From: Chlorobiota bacterium
GTDB lineage: Bacteria > Bacteroidota > Bacteroidia > Flavobacteriales > Flavobacteriaceae
DNA: 22,729 nucleotides
Assembly (NCBI GenBank): GCA_013151975.1
Contig: JAADHG010000227.1
Location: forward strand, 1-22,729
Reading direction: 5' to 3'
The translations under genes and the position numbers were made by a program. The notes below the pieces were generated by a model. That model was not told where the DNA came from, did no database searches, and saw only the letters and a list, made by a program, of their open reading frames with translations. Positions 1-6,460 of the stretch are shown here, piece by piece (position 1 is the stretch's first letter; each line of letters opens with the position of its first letter).

Positions 1-186
1 TGTAAGATTAAGTTTAGTATATATAAATACTTTGCCATTACTCACAGGGTTAGGAAAAATATTAAGATTTTCAATGTTTTCAGTTTGGTCATTATGCACT
101 AAGGCATTATTAGATTGCGCATAAGTAGATAGCGACACAAAAAGTATCCCAATGAATAATAATTTAAAAATGTAGTTTTTTTTCAT
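1..186 (-). CDS. N-terminal part of a small secreted protein with a T9SS type A sorting domain (cut by window edge)
   Basis: The complement of 184-186 is an ATG followed by 62 open codons that run off the left edge. The product begins MKKNYIFKLLFIGILFVSLS, a basic start and a hydrophobic core, then STYA-Q, a plausible signal peptidase I site after about residue 22. Only about 17 residues follow before LNIFPNPVSNGKVFIY, which matches the opening of the T9SS type A C-terminal sorting domain (IxPNP, then a glycine and beta-strand residues). That domain normally directs cargo across the outer membrane. No cargo domain fits between signal peptide and sorting domain, so the visible part is an unusually short T9SS substrate, unless more domains follow off the edge. 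It is transcribed divergently from the response regulator gene across a 217 bp spacer. Role unknown; a cell-surface or secreted location is inferred. Confidence 0.75.
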   Translation of the reverse strand, partial: MKKNYIFKLLFIGILFVSLSTYAQSNNALVHNDQTENIENLNIFPNPVSNGKVFIYTKLNLT

Positions 187-403
187 AGATGTTGGATTAA
201 TATAAAAAACATTATTATGTAAAATTAATAAATAGTTTGCAAGAATTGTACCAAAAACATGTTAAAAAAATCTCCAGTTTGTCGAAAAAGTTAATATAAT
301 GTAAGTTCTAGGTTACATTAATGTTATTTGTTTTTAATATTATCTAATTCTTTTTGATTAATATTATCTTTATAGCATTAAATTCTTATCACACATTTAA
401 TTA

Positions 404-1087
404 ATGGAAAAAAGAGATATAAAAATACTATTAGTTGACGATGAACCAGATATTTTAGAAATAGTTGGTTATAATTTGTCTTCAGAAGGCTATAAAGTCA
501 TTACTGCTGAAAATGGCGCAGAAGGGGTTGAAAAGGCAAAAAAAGAAAAACCACATTTAATTATTTTAGATGTTATGATGCCTGAGATGGATGGGATTGA
601 AGCTTGCGAAAAAATTAGAGAGTTGCCAGGTCTTAAAGATGTAATTATAACATTTTTAACGGCAAGAGGAGAAGATTATTCTCTAGTTGCAGGGTTTGAA
701 GCAGGTGCAGACGATTATATTACAAAACCAATTAAGCCAAAAGTATTGGTAAGTAAAGTGAAAGCTTTATTAAGGCGTTATAAAGAACAAGAAGAACAGG
801 AAAATGTGGTGAAAATAGGGGATTTAACTATTGATAGAGATGAATATAAAATTCTGTTAAGTGGTAAGGAAATTATTTTGCCGCGTAAGGAGTTTGAACT
901 ATTATCTCTTTTAACATCAAAACCAGGAAAAGTATTTAAAAGAGACGAGATTTTAGACAAAGTCTGGGGAAATGAAGTTATTGTTGGCGGAAGGACAATA
1001 GATGTACATATTAGAAAACTTAGAGAAAAGATAGGTGAGAGTTCCTTTAAAACAGTTAAAGGTGTTGGCTATAAGTTTGTAAATTAA
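404..1087 (+). CDS. Two-component response regulator, OmpR/PhoB family
   Basis: DNA-binding response regulator of 227 residues, the usual length. The receiver domain (about 5-122) has the acidic pair D12 and D13, the phosphoacceptor D56 (in ILDVMMPEMDG), switch T86 and K108 followed by P109. The winged-helix DNA-binding domain (about 132-227) has the typical recognition region, IDVHIRKLREKIG, and the ending TVKGVGYKF. The ATG at 404 has no strong Shine-Dalgarno sequence, which is normal for this phylum. The stop overlaps the start of the downstream kinase gene by one base (TAATG), so the two are almost certainly co-translated as a pair. It is not PorX, which carries a PglZ-type effector instead of a winged helix. 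A weak -7-like box (TATCTTTA, 365-372) lies upstream but has no partner -33 element. The target genes and signal cannot be told from sequence; PhoB-like function is only a family-level guess. Confidence 0.93.
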   Translation: MEKRDIKILLVDDEPDILEIVGYNLSSEGYKVITAENGAEGVEKAKKEKPHLIILDVMMPEMDGIEACEKIRELPGLKDVIITFLTARGEDYSLVAGFEAGADDYITKPIKPKVLVSKVKALLRRYKEQEEQENVVKIGDLTIDRDEYKILLSGKEIILPRKEFELLSLLTSKPGKVFKRDEILDKVWGNEVIVGGRTIDVHIRKLREKIGESSFKTVKGVGYKFVN

Positions 1088-2130
1088 TGGCAAAAACGTT
1101 TAAAAGATCGTATAAATTTGCATTTAAGTCTGCGTTATTTATTACTGTAATATTAACGCTTTTTATGAGCGTTTTTTTATATGCCTTTTACAGTATTGAC
1201 ATACTACAAATTGCTGTATTTGCTGTAGTTTGCTTTTCGGTTTCTTTTTTTATAATTCAATATCGAGTTGAACATTTTATTTATAAACGCGTTAAAAAGA
1301 TATATGACGATCTTACATTATTGGAGTCTAGCTCTTTTAGTAGTAACCAAGTTACAACAGATATGACTACGTTAACCCAAGATATAGATAGATATGCTAA
1401 ACACAAAAAATTAGAAATTGAAGCACTAAAAATACGAGAAGAATACAGAAAGGAGTTTATTGGTAATGTCTCTCACGAATTAAAAACACCTTTGTTTACA
1501 GTTCAAGGATATATATCTACCTTATTAGAAGGCGCAGTTAATGATGAGATTTTAAGAGATAAATATTTAAAGAGAGCAGACAAAGGGGTTGAACGATTAA
1601 TCTATATTATTAAAGATTTAGATATGATTACTAAGTTTGAAGCTGGTGATTTAAGTCTTGAAATAGAACCCTTTGATATTGTAGAGCGTATTCAAAATGT
1701 TTTTGAACTTTTAGAAATGAAAGCTGCAAAAAAGAAAATTACTTTAACGTTTGACATGGATTATAATACTCCTATTATGGTCAATGGGGATAAAGAACGA
1801 TTGCAACAAGTAATCTCTAATTTGGTTGTAAACTCTATTAAGTATGGTCAAAATAACGGGACAACCGAGGTTAGTATTGAAAATCTTATAAAAAACAAAG
1901 TCATTGTTCGGGTTACCGATAACGGAGAAGGTATAGAAAAAGAGCATATTCCAAGACTATTTGAGCGTTTTTATCGTGTTGATAAAAGTGGTTCTCGTAA
2001 AGAGGGAGGTTCAGGATTAGGGTTAGCAATAGTGAAGCACATTATTGAGGCACATCAGGAAAAATTGTATATAGAAAGTGAGTATGGTATTGGTAGTGAA
2101 TTCTCATTCACGCTTGAAAAGGCGGAATAA
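1087..2130 (+). CDS. Membrane sensor histidine kinase with minimal extracytoplasmic loop
   Basis: Kinase partner of the preceding regulator, 347 residues. Two hydrophobic segments (about 13-34 and 41-58) are separated by only about six residues, so there is essentially no periplasmic sensor domain. A charged linker (about 60-120) follows. The HisKA domain has the phosphoacceptor H130 in GNVSHELKTP. The HATPase domain has the N box (N245 and N249), the G1 box DNG at 278-280 followed by EGI, FERFYRV, and the G2 box GGSGLGLAI near 307-315. All catalytic motifs are intact, so it should be an active kinase. It starts at the TAATG junction with the regulator gene. Its 3' end overlaps the convergent glycosyltransferase gene by 27 bp. 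The family resembles PhoR-type kinases in its catalytic core, but the tiny loop suggests sensing in or at the membrane, or input from a partner protein (inference). Confidence 0.93.
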   Translation: MAKTFKRSYKFAFKSALFITVILTLFMSVFLYAFYSIDILQIAVFAVVCFSVSFFIIQYRVEHFIYKRVKKIYDDLTLLESSSFSSNQVTTDMTTLTQDIDRYAKHKKLEIEALKIREEYRKEFIGNVSHELKTPLFTVQGYISTLLEGAVNDEILRDKYLKRADKGVERLIYIIKDLDMITKFEAGDLSLEIEPFDIVERIQNVFELLEMKAAKKKITLTFDMDYNTPIMVNGDKERLQQVISNLVVNSIKYGQNNGTTEVSIENLIKNKVIVRVTDNGEGIEKEHIPRLFERFYRVDKSGSRKEGGSGLGLAIVKHIIEAHQEKLYIESEYGIGSEFSFTLEKAE

Positions 2131-3162
2131 TACGTTAAAATCAATAGTATTTTCTGTAGCGTTAAATCCAGTGTAATTTTTTAATACATCGAGTTTTTTA
2201 ATAGTGAAATCGTTTTGTTTTGAATAAGGAACAATACCTTTGTTGGATAGTCGTTTGGCTAAATATTCTTGTTCAGATTGCCCAGGCGTAGGGATGAAAA
2301 AAGCTTTTTTACCTAGTTTAGCCAAATCCAGAATGGTTGTATAACCCGACCGAGAGATAATAAGGTCACTTTGATTGATGGCTGTTTCTAATTCATCACT
2401 TTGCATGAAATTAACTAGAGTGATATGTCCATTTTTAGTTTTAGTTTGAACCTCTTCAACCGTTCCTTTTACAAACAAGACGGTACCTTTAAAATTTTTG
2501 ATTTGCTTCAACAAAAGTTCTTCAAGTATAGTACGTTGAGGTTCTGGACCGGAAAGCAATACTAATACATCGTAAATCTTTTCAGTATTAATTGTATTAA
2601 ATCGGCTTAAAATACCTAGGTACTTAACAGGAATAGAAAGCTGTTTCAAATGCCCTAGTTTACCACTTAAATTATCTTTGTTTTCAGTATCAGGAATCCA
2701 ACATTCATTAAATTTTTTTATAATACGTTGGTGTATTCTCGAGGTTAACCAAGTTGTACTTCCGCTTAGTACATGTAATTGATGCGTGATATATACCGAA
2801 GGGATTTTTTGACTATAAACACCAAATCGGTTATCGCTAATAATGCCATCAATTTTGTAATCTTCAATAATATTTTTAATGAATTTTTGCTCTAGTTTTA
2901 TAATTTTAAATAGTCTAGGTAGGCTTTTTAAGAATTTCAACTTAAAATAAAGCTCCTTTTTAGAATATTCAATATCATAGAAAGGAAGTTCTAGAGTAAT
3001 AAGATTTGGAAATTCTTTTTTAAGAAGTTTTAAGGCATCACCATCTGATGCTATGATAACTTCAAAATTATAAGCTATTAATGCATTAATTATAGGAATA
3101 CATCGTGTTGCATGACCCAATCCCCAATTTAAAGGAGCTATTAAAATGCGTTTTTTCATCAA
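2104..3162 (-). CDS. GT-B fold glycosyltransferase, family 28 (MurG-like) related
   Basis: Cytoplasmic or membrane-associated glycosyltransferase of 352 residues. The N-terminal Rossmann half opens with a glycine-rich acceptor-side motif, APLNWGLGHATRC (residues 9-21). The C-terminal half contains LIISRSGYTTILDLAKLGK and then FIPTPGQSEQEYLAKRL, the pattern of the UDP-sugar-binding domain of glycosyltransferase family 28 (MurG and MGDG synthase relatives). It is clearly not MurG itself, which would lie in a cell-wall cluster. Donor sugar and acceptor are unknown; a glycolipid or surface polysaccharide is a reasonable guess. The gene begins ATG-ATG, so the true start may be one codon later. Its stop lies inside the 3' end of the kinase gene (27 bp overlap on opposite strands), and it is divergent from trmB. 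A matching -7 box (TACCTTTG) sits 8 bp before the start codon. Confidence 0.8.
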   Translation of the reverse strand: MMKKRILIAPLNWGLGHATRCIPIINALIAYNFEVIIASDGDALKLLKKEFPNLITLELPFYDIEYSKKELYFKLKFLKSLPRLFKIIKLEQKFIKNIIEDYKIDGIISDNRFGVYSQKIPSVYITHQLHVLSGSTTWLTSRIHQRIIKKFNECWIPDTENKDNLSGKLGHLKQLSIPVKYLGILSRFNTINTEKIYDVLVLLSGPEPQRTILEELLLKQIKNFKGTVLFVKGTVEEVQTKTKNGHITLVNFMQSDELETAINQSDLIISRSGYTTILDLAKLGKKAFFIPTPGQSEQEYLAKRLSNKGIVPYSKQNDFTIKKLDVLKNYTGFNATENTIDFNVLFRLFKRE

Positions 3163-3170
3163 AATAAAAT

Positions 3171-3178
3171 CAAAGGTA
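3171..3178 (-). promoter_or_regulatory. Candidate Bacteroidota -7 promoter box for the glycosyltransferase gene
   Basis: On the minus strand this reads TACCTTTG, an exact match to the Bacteroidota primary-sigma -7 consensus TAnnTTTG. It would place the transcription start about 3166, only a few bases before the ATG at 3162. No clear TTTG-type -33 element is seen at the expected spacing, so the call rests on one box in AT-rich DNA. Confidence 0.4.
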
Positions 3179-3207
3179 ATGATAATTATAGCTCACGAAT
3201 ATTTCCT

Positions 3208-3215
3208 TATTTTTG
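3208..3215 (+). promoter_or_regulatory. Candidate Bacteroidota -7 promoter box for trmB
   Basis: TTATTTTTG contains TATTTTTG, an exact match to TAnnTTTG. Transcription would start near 3220, which is downstream of the TTG codon at 3213 and upstream of the GTG at 3234. It therefore supports the GTG as the trmB start. The -33 region is poor. It forms a compact divergent promoter pair with the box at 3171-3178. Confidence 0.45.
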
Positions 3216-3233
3216 CCAAAATATCAAAACCCT

Positions 3234-3914
3234 GTGGGAAGTAAAAATAAGCTTAAACGATTTAAGGAAAACGAAACATTTGCTAATGTGTTTCAACCAA
3301 CTAGAGATGAGTTGGTAAATCAGGAATACCAGTTTAAAGGCGATTGGAATGCAAAGGTTTTTAAAAACGACAACCCTTTGGTTTTAGAATTAGGCTGCGG
3401 TAAAGGAGAATACAGTGTAGCCTTAGCTAAAAAATATCCAGATAAAAATTTTATAGGGATTGATATTAAAGGTGCTCGATTTTGGAGAGGTGCAAAAACA
3501 GCTATAGAAGAGCATATTCCAAATGTTGCTTTTATACGCACACAAATTGAACTTATTGAATATGTTTTTGCAAAAAGCGAAGTAGATGAAATTTGGATTA
3601 CTTTTCCTGATCCTCAAATAAAATACAAACGCACCAAGCATAGAATGACAAATTCAGCGTTTTTAAAAAAGTATAAAGCATTATTAAAGCAAGAAGGCAT
3701 AGTTAACCTAAAAACAGATAGCGAATTTATGCATGGTTATACGCTTGGGCTATTGCATGGCGAGGGACATGAGGTGATTTATTCTAATCATGATGTTTAT
3801 AAACAAGAGGGAAGTCCAGAAGAAGTTACAAGCATTCAAACCTTTTATGAAAGCCAATATTTAGAACAAAACAAACCAATTACGTATATTAGGTTCAAAA
3901 TTAAGGGGTATTGA
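3234..3914 (+). CDS. trmB: tRNA (guanine-46-N7)-methyltransferase
   Basis: Uses S-adenosylmethionine to make N7-methylguanosine at position 46 of the tRNA variable loop, in the cytoplasm. With the GTG start at 3234 the product is 226 residues and begins GSKNKLKRFKENETFANVFQ after the initiator, which I recall as the normal N terminus of flavobacterial TrmB. The SAM-binding motif I is LELGCGKGEYSVAL, followed by FIGIDIKGARFWRG. The family motif WITFPDPQIKYKRTKHR is the Bacteroidota variant of FPDPWxKxRHxxRR, and the C-terminal LKTDSEFM and TSIQTFYE are also typical. The frame stays open upstream to a TTG at 3213, but the predicted transcript starts after that codon, so I prefer GTG. It overlaps the next gene by 4 bp (TTGA), suggesting coupled translation with the LysE-type gene and the alkyltransferase-like gene. 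Confidence 0.92.
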   Translation: MGSKNKLKRFKENETFANVFQPTRDELVNQEYQFKGDWNAKVFKNDNPLVLELGCGKGEYSVALAKKYPDKNFIGIDIKGARFWRGAKTAIEEHIPNVAFIRTQIELIEYVFAKSEVDEIWITFPDPQIKYKRTKHRMTNSAFLKKYKALLKQEGIVNLKTDSEFMHGYTLGLLHGEGHEVIYSNHDVYKQEGSPEEVTSIQTFYESQYLEQNKPITYIRFKIKGY

Positions 3915-4540
3915 ATATTACATTAGTCTTTTTTCTAGGTTTAATAATTGCATTTGTAGGCGTAATTCCTCCAGGATTATTAAACATAGCAGCTGCTAAA
4001 ATAAGCTTAAAAGAAGGCTATAGCAGAGGCATCATGTTTTCAATAGGTGTTTGTATTATTGTCTTAGTACAAACTTATGTTGCGGCAATTTTTGCTAGAT
4101 ATTTAAGTAATCATCCAGATATTATAGATATTTTACAGCGGGTAGCTTTGGTAATTTTTGTTTTAATTACTATTTATTATTTGGTTTTCGCAAAAAAACA
4201 AACAAAATCCGAAGCTGTTGAAAATATAAAAAGTAAGCACAGCCGATTATTTTTCGGAATGTTCTTATCAAGCCTTAATGTATTCCCTATTCCATATCAG
4301 GCATATATGACTATTACTTTGGCTTCATTTGGTTGGCTTACGTTTGATATTACGAGTATTGCTGCATATGTTGCAGGTTCTGCAATGGGAACCTTTGTAA
4401 TGTTGTATGTGTATATTTTCTTTTTTGATAAGATTAAGAATAAGCGGTTTACTTCTCAAAAAAATATGAACTATATTATTGGAACTATTACAGGAATAAT
4501 TGCCATAGTAACATTAATTAATGTTTTAATGGAATTGTAA
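3911..4540 (+). CDS. LysE/RhtB-family membrane exporter
   Basis: Inner-membrane protein of 209 residues with about six hydrophobic segments (roughly 4-25, 39-64, 73-93, 111-133, 145-172 and 186-206), the standard topology for LysE/RhtB amino acid exporters. The N-terminal segment holds FVGVIPPGLLNIAAAKISLK, which corresponds to the conserved LysE-family PGP region near the end of the first helix, with PPG at 20-22 here. Substrate is unknown: members export amino acids or small metabolites. The start is a TTG whose last two bases are shared with the trmB stop (TTGA). No ATG is available nearby and the membrane segment needs these residues, so I accept it. The 3' end overlaps the next gene by one base (TAATG). 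Confidence 0.82.
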   Translation: MNITLVFFLGLIIAFVGVIPPGLLNIAAAKISLKEGYSRGIMFSIGVCIIVLVQTYVAAIFARYLSNHPDIIDILQRVALVIFVLITIYYLVFAKKQTKSEAVENIKSKHSRLFFGMFLSSLNVFPIPYQAYMTITLASFGWLTFDITSIAAYVAGSAMGTFVMLYVYIFFFDKIKNKRFTSQKNMNYIIGTITGIIAIVTLINVLMEL

Positions 4541-4872
4541 TGAAACCTGAAACACTTAATTTTTTTGATAAAGTCTACGAAATAGCTAAGCAAATTCCTT
4601 ACGGTAGAGTAACAAATTATGGTGCTATAGCCAATTATCTTGGTGCAACACGTAGTGCTAGAATGGTTGGTTATGCCATGAACGGGTCTGTTGCTAAAGA
4701 TGTTCCGGCACATCGCGTTGTTAACAGAAAGGGATTGCTTACTGGTAAACATCATTTTGATGGTACAAATCTTATGCAGCAGTTGTTGGAAAGTGAAGGG
4801 GTAGTAGTCATTGATAATCAAATTCAAGATTTTGAAAACGTATACTGGGACCCTTCAAAAGAACTTTTATAA
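4540..4872 (+). CDS. Alkyltransferase-like protein (ATL), MGMT family without the catalytic cysteine
   Basis: Small protein of 110 residues matching only the DNA-binding/active-site domain of O6-alkylguanine-DNA alkyltransferases. Family features are VYEIAKQIPYGRVTNYGAIA (the helix-turn-helix with the flipping tyrosine Y27), the arginine-finger region SARMVGYAM (R41) and the active-site loop. That loop reads PAHR at 56-59 where true MGMT has PCHR, so alkyl transfer to cysteine is impossible. Such ATL proteins are known to bind O6-alkylguanine lesions and hand them to nucleotide excision repair (UvrA in bacteria). The protein is expected in the cytoplasm on DNA. It is the last gene of the trmB-lysE-ATL overlapping trio, which is probably just shared transcription. 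No obvious terminator follows. Confidence 0.88.
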   Translation: MKPETLNFFDKVYEIAKQIPYGRVTNYGAIANYLGATRSARMVGYAMNGSVAKDVPAHRVVNRKGLLTGKHHFDGTNLMQQLLESEGVVVIDNQIQDFENVYWDPSKELL

Positions 4873-4944
4873 CTACTATAATTGCTTACAATTTAATCAT
4901 AAATCATTTCAATACAAGTGCTTCTAATTTTAAATAATTCGCTG

Positions 4945-4952
4945 TATATTTG
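4945..4952 (+). promoter_or_regulatory. Candidate -7 promoter box for the mrp-nifU operon
   Basis: TATATTTG matches the Bacteroidota -7 consensus exactly and lies in the 208 bp spacer before mrp. The predicted start near 4957 gives a leader of about 120 bases. No convincing -33 element is seen about 19 bp upstream. The TGAY-N4-RTCA palindrome found at nifJ, ferredoxin and korA is absent here (positions 4910-4921 are not palindromic). The leader contains two tiny overlapping reading frames (4979-4996 and 4993-5025). Confidence 0.45.
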
Positions 4953-5080
4953 TATCTTAGAATAAATCTAAATAACAAATGAAACCGACACGATGAAACT
5001 AATTATTAAGTATTCAAAACAATAATTATTTTTATCGTCAAAAGGTTACATCTGACCAATAAAAACAATAAAAAGAACAG

Positions 5081-6217
5081 ATGAAACTTAGCAAAAAAGA
5101 TATATTAAAAGCGTTAGAATCTATTACAGTTCCAGGAGAAGGACAAAATATGGTAGAAAGTGGTGCCGTTAAAAATGTAATCACTTTTGGTGATGAGGTT
5201 ATAGTTGATATAACTATTGCAAATCCGAGTTTGCAGGCCAAAAAGAGAACTGAAGTTGATATCATGAAAACTATTCATGATTTGGTATATGAAAAGGCTA
5301 AAGTTACCGTAAATGTAAAAGTGGATGCTCCAGCTAAACCTGTTACTAATGTTATAAAAGGGAACCCTATTTCAGGGATTCAAAATATTGTGGCAGTAGC
5401 CTCTGGAAAAGGCGGTGTTGGGAAATCTACAGTAACAGCAAATTTGGCAGTATCTCTAGCAAAAATGGGATTTAAAGTTGGTGTTTTAGATGCTGATATT
5501 TACGGACCATCCATTCCTATTATGTTTGATGTGGAATCGGAACGCCCTTTAGCCATAAATGTTGATGGAAAATCTAAAATGAAACCTGTTGAAAATTATG
5601 GTGTAAAAATACTTTCGATAGGATTTTTTACACAACCTGACCAAGCTGTTGTTTGGCGTGGGCCAATGGCATCAAAGGCTTTAAATCAAATGATTTTTGA
5701 TGCGGCTTGGGGAGAATTAGATTTTCTTTTAATAGACTTGCCTCCAGGTACTGGAGATATACATTTAAGTATTATGCAGTCGCTTCCAATAACTGGAGCA
5801 GTTGTAGTAAGTACACCTCAAAATGTGGCCTTAGCAGACGCCAAAAAAGGAGTTGCAATGTTTCAGCAAGAAAGTATAAATGTTCCAGTATTAGGAATTA
5901 TTGAAAACATGTCATTTTTCACACCTGAAGAATTGCCAGATAATAAATATTACATCTTTGGAAAAGAAGGCGCTAAAAATTTGGCCGAAGACTTAAAAGT
6001 TCCGTTTTTAGGAGAAATACCTTTGATACAAAGTATTCGTGAGGCGGGAGATATTGGTCATCCAGCAGCATTGCAAACAGCAACTCCATTAGAGCAAGCT
6101 TTTGAAAAAATAACACGAAATGTAGTTCAGGAAGTTGTAAGACGTAATGATGATTTACCTCCAACTGAAGCTATTAAAATTACAACTATGGCTGGGTGTG
6201 CAGCAGTTAAAAAATAA
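5081..6217 (+). CDS. apbC: Mrp/ApbC (NBP35-type) P-loop ATPase, Fe-S cluster carrier, lacking the usual CxxC
   Basis: Cytoplasmic MinD-superfamily ATPase of 378 residues that carries or inserts Fe-S clusters. Residues about 3-82 form the DUF59/MIP18-like domain. A linker leads to the deviant Walker A GKGGVGKST (109-117), then the switch region DADIYGPSIP (137-146), the WRGPMASKALNQ block and the LIDLPPGTGDIHL block. These are hallmarks of Mrp. At the position where most family members have ENMS followed by a CxxC motif, this protein has ENMSFFTPEELPDNKYYIFG. The only cysteine in the whole protein is C373, close to the C terminus (AGCAAVKK). Cluster bridging by the classical CxxC is therefore not possible, though I recall this as common in Bacteroidota. 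It is followed after three bases by a NifU-domain gene, and Fe-S enzyme genes fill the rest of the window. Confidence 0.92.
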   Translation: MKLSKKDILKALESITVPGEGQNMVESGAVKNVITFGDEVIVDITIANPSLQAKKRTEVDIMKTIHDLVYEKAKVTVNVKVDAPAKPVTNVIKGNPISGIQNIVAVASGKGGVGKSTVTANLAVSLAKMGFKVGVLDADIYGPSIPIMFDVESERPLAINVDGKSKMKPVENYGVKILSIGFFTQPDQAVVWRGPMASKALNQMIFDAAWGELDFLLIDLPPGTGDIHLSIMQSLPITGAVVVSTPQNVALADAKKGVAMFQQESINVPVLGIIENMSFFTPEELPDNKYYIFGKEGAKNLAEDLKVPFLGEIPLIQSIREAGDIGHPAALQTATPLEQAFEKITRNVVQEVVRRNDDLPPTEAIKITTMAGCAAVKK

Positions 6218-6220
6218 AGA

Positions 6221-6460
6221 ATGACAACTCAAGAACTGAAACTAAATATTGAAAAAGCTTTAGATGAAATCCGTCCATTTTTAGAAAGTGACGGTGGGAA
6301 CATTTCTTTAATTTCAATTGAAGACAATAAAATTGTTAAAGTACAATTAGAAGGCGCATGTGTTGGATGTAGTGTTAATCAAATGACTCTAAAATCTGGA
6401 GTAGAAATGACTATTAAAAAATACGCTCCGCAAATTGAACAAGTAATAAATATTAGCTAA
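6221..6460 (+). CDS. NifU C-terminal-domain Fe-S scaffold protein
   Basis: Stand-alone NifU C-terminal (Nfu) domain of 79 residues. It shows the family core RPFLESDGGNISLISIED, then VQLEGACVGCSVNQMTLKSG with the cluster-binding pair C47 and C50. Two such subunits hold one [4Fe-4S] cluster at their interface and pass it to target enzymes. It lies three bases after mrp, so both are almost certainly one operon. It can supply the CxxC that the neighbouring Mrp lacks (inference). Its last 8 bp overlap the 3' end of the convergent HEPN gene. Confidence 0.9.
   Translation: MTTQELKLNIEKALDEIRPFLESDGGNISLISIEDNKIVKVQLEGACVGCSVNQMTLKSGVEMTIKKYAPQIEQVINIS

Noticed and set aside
187..403. Promoters in the spacer between the T9SS-domain gene and the response regulator
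   Set aside because: Only degenerate matches (for example TATCTTTA at 365-372) were found, with no paired -33 element or palindrome, so no confident call was made.
4910..4921. Crp/Fnr-like site at the mrp promoter, at the same 23 bp spacing
   Set aside because: The bases at that position are not palindromic and do not match TGAY-N4-RTCA.
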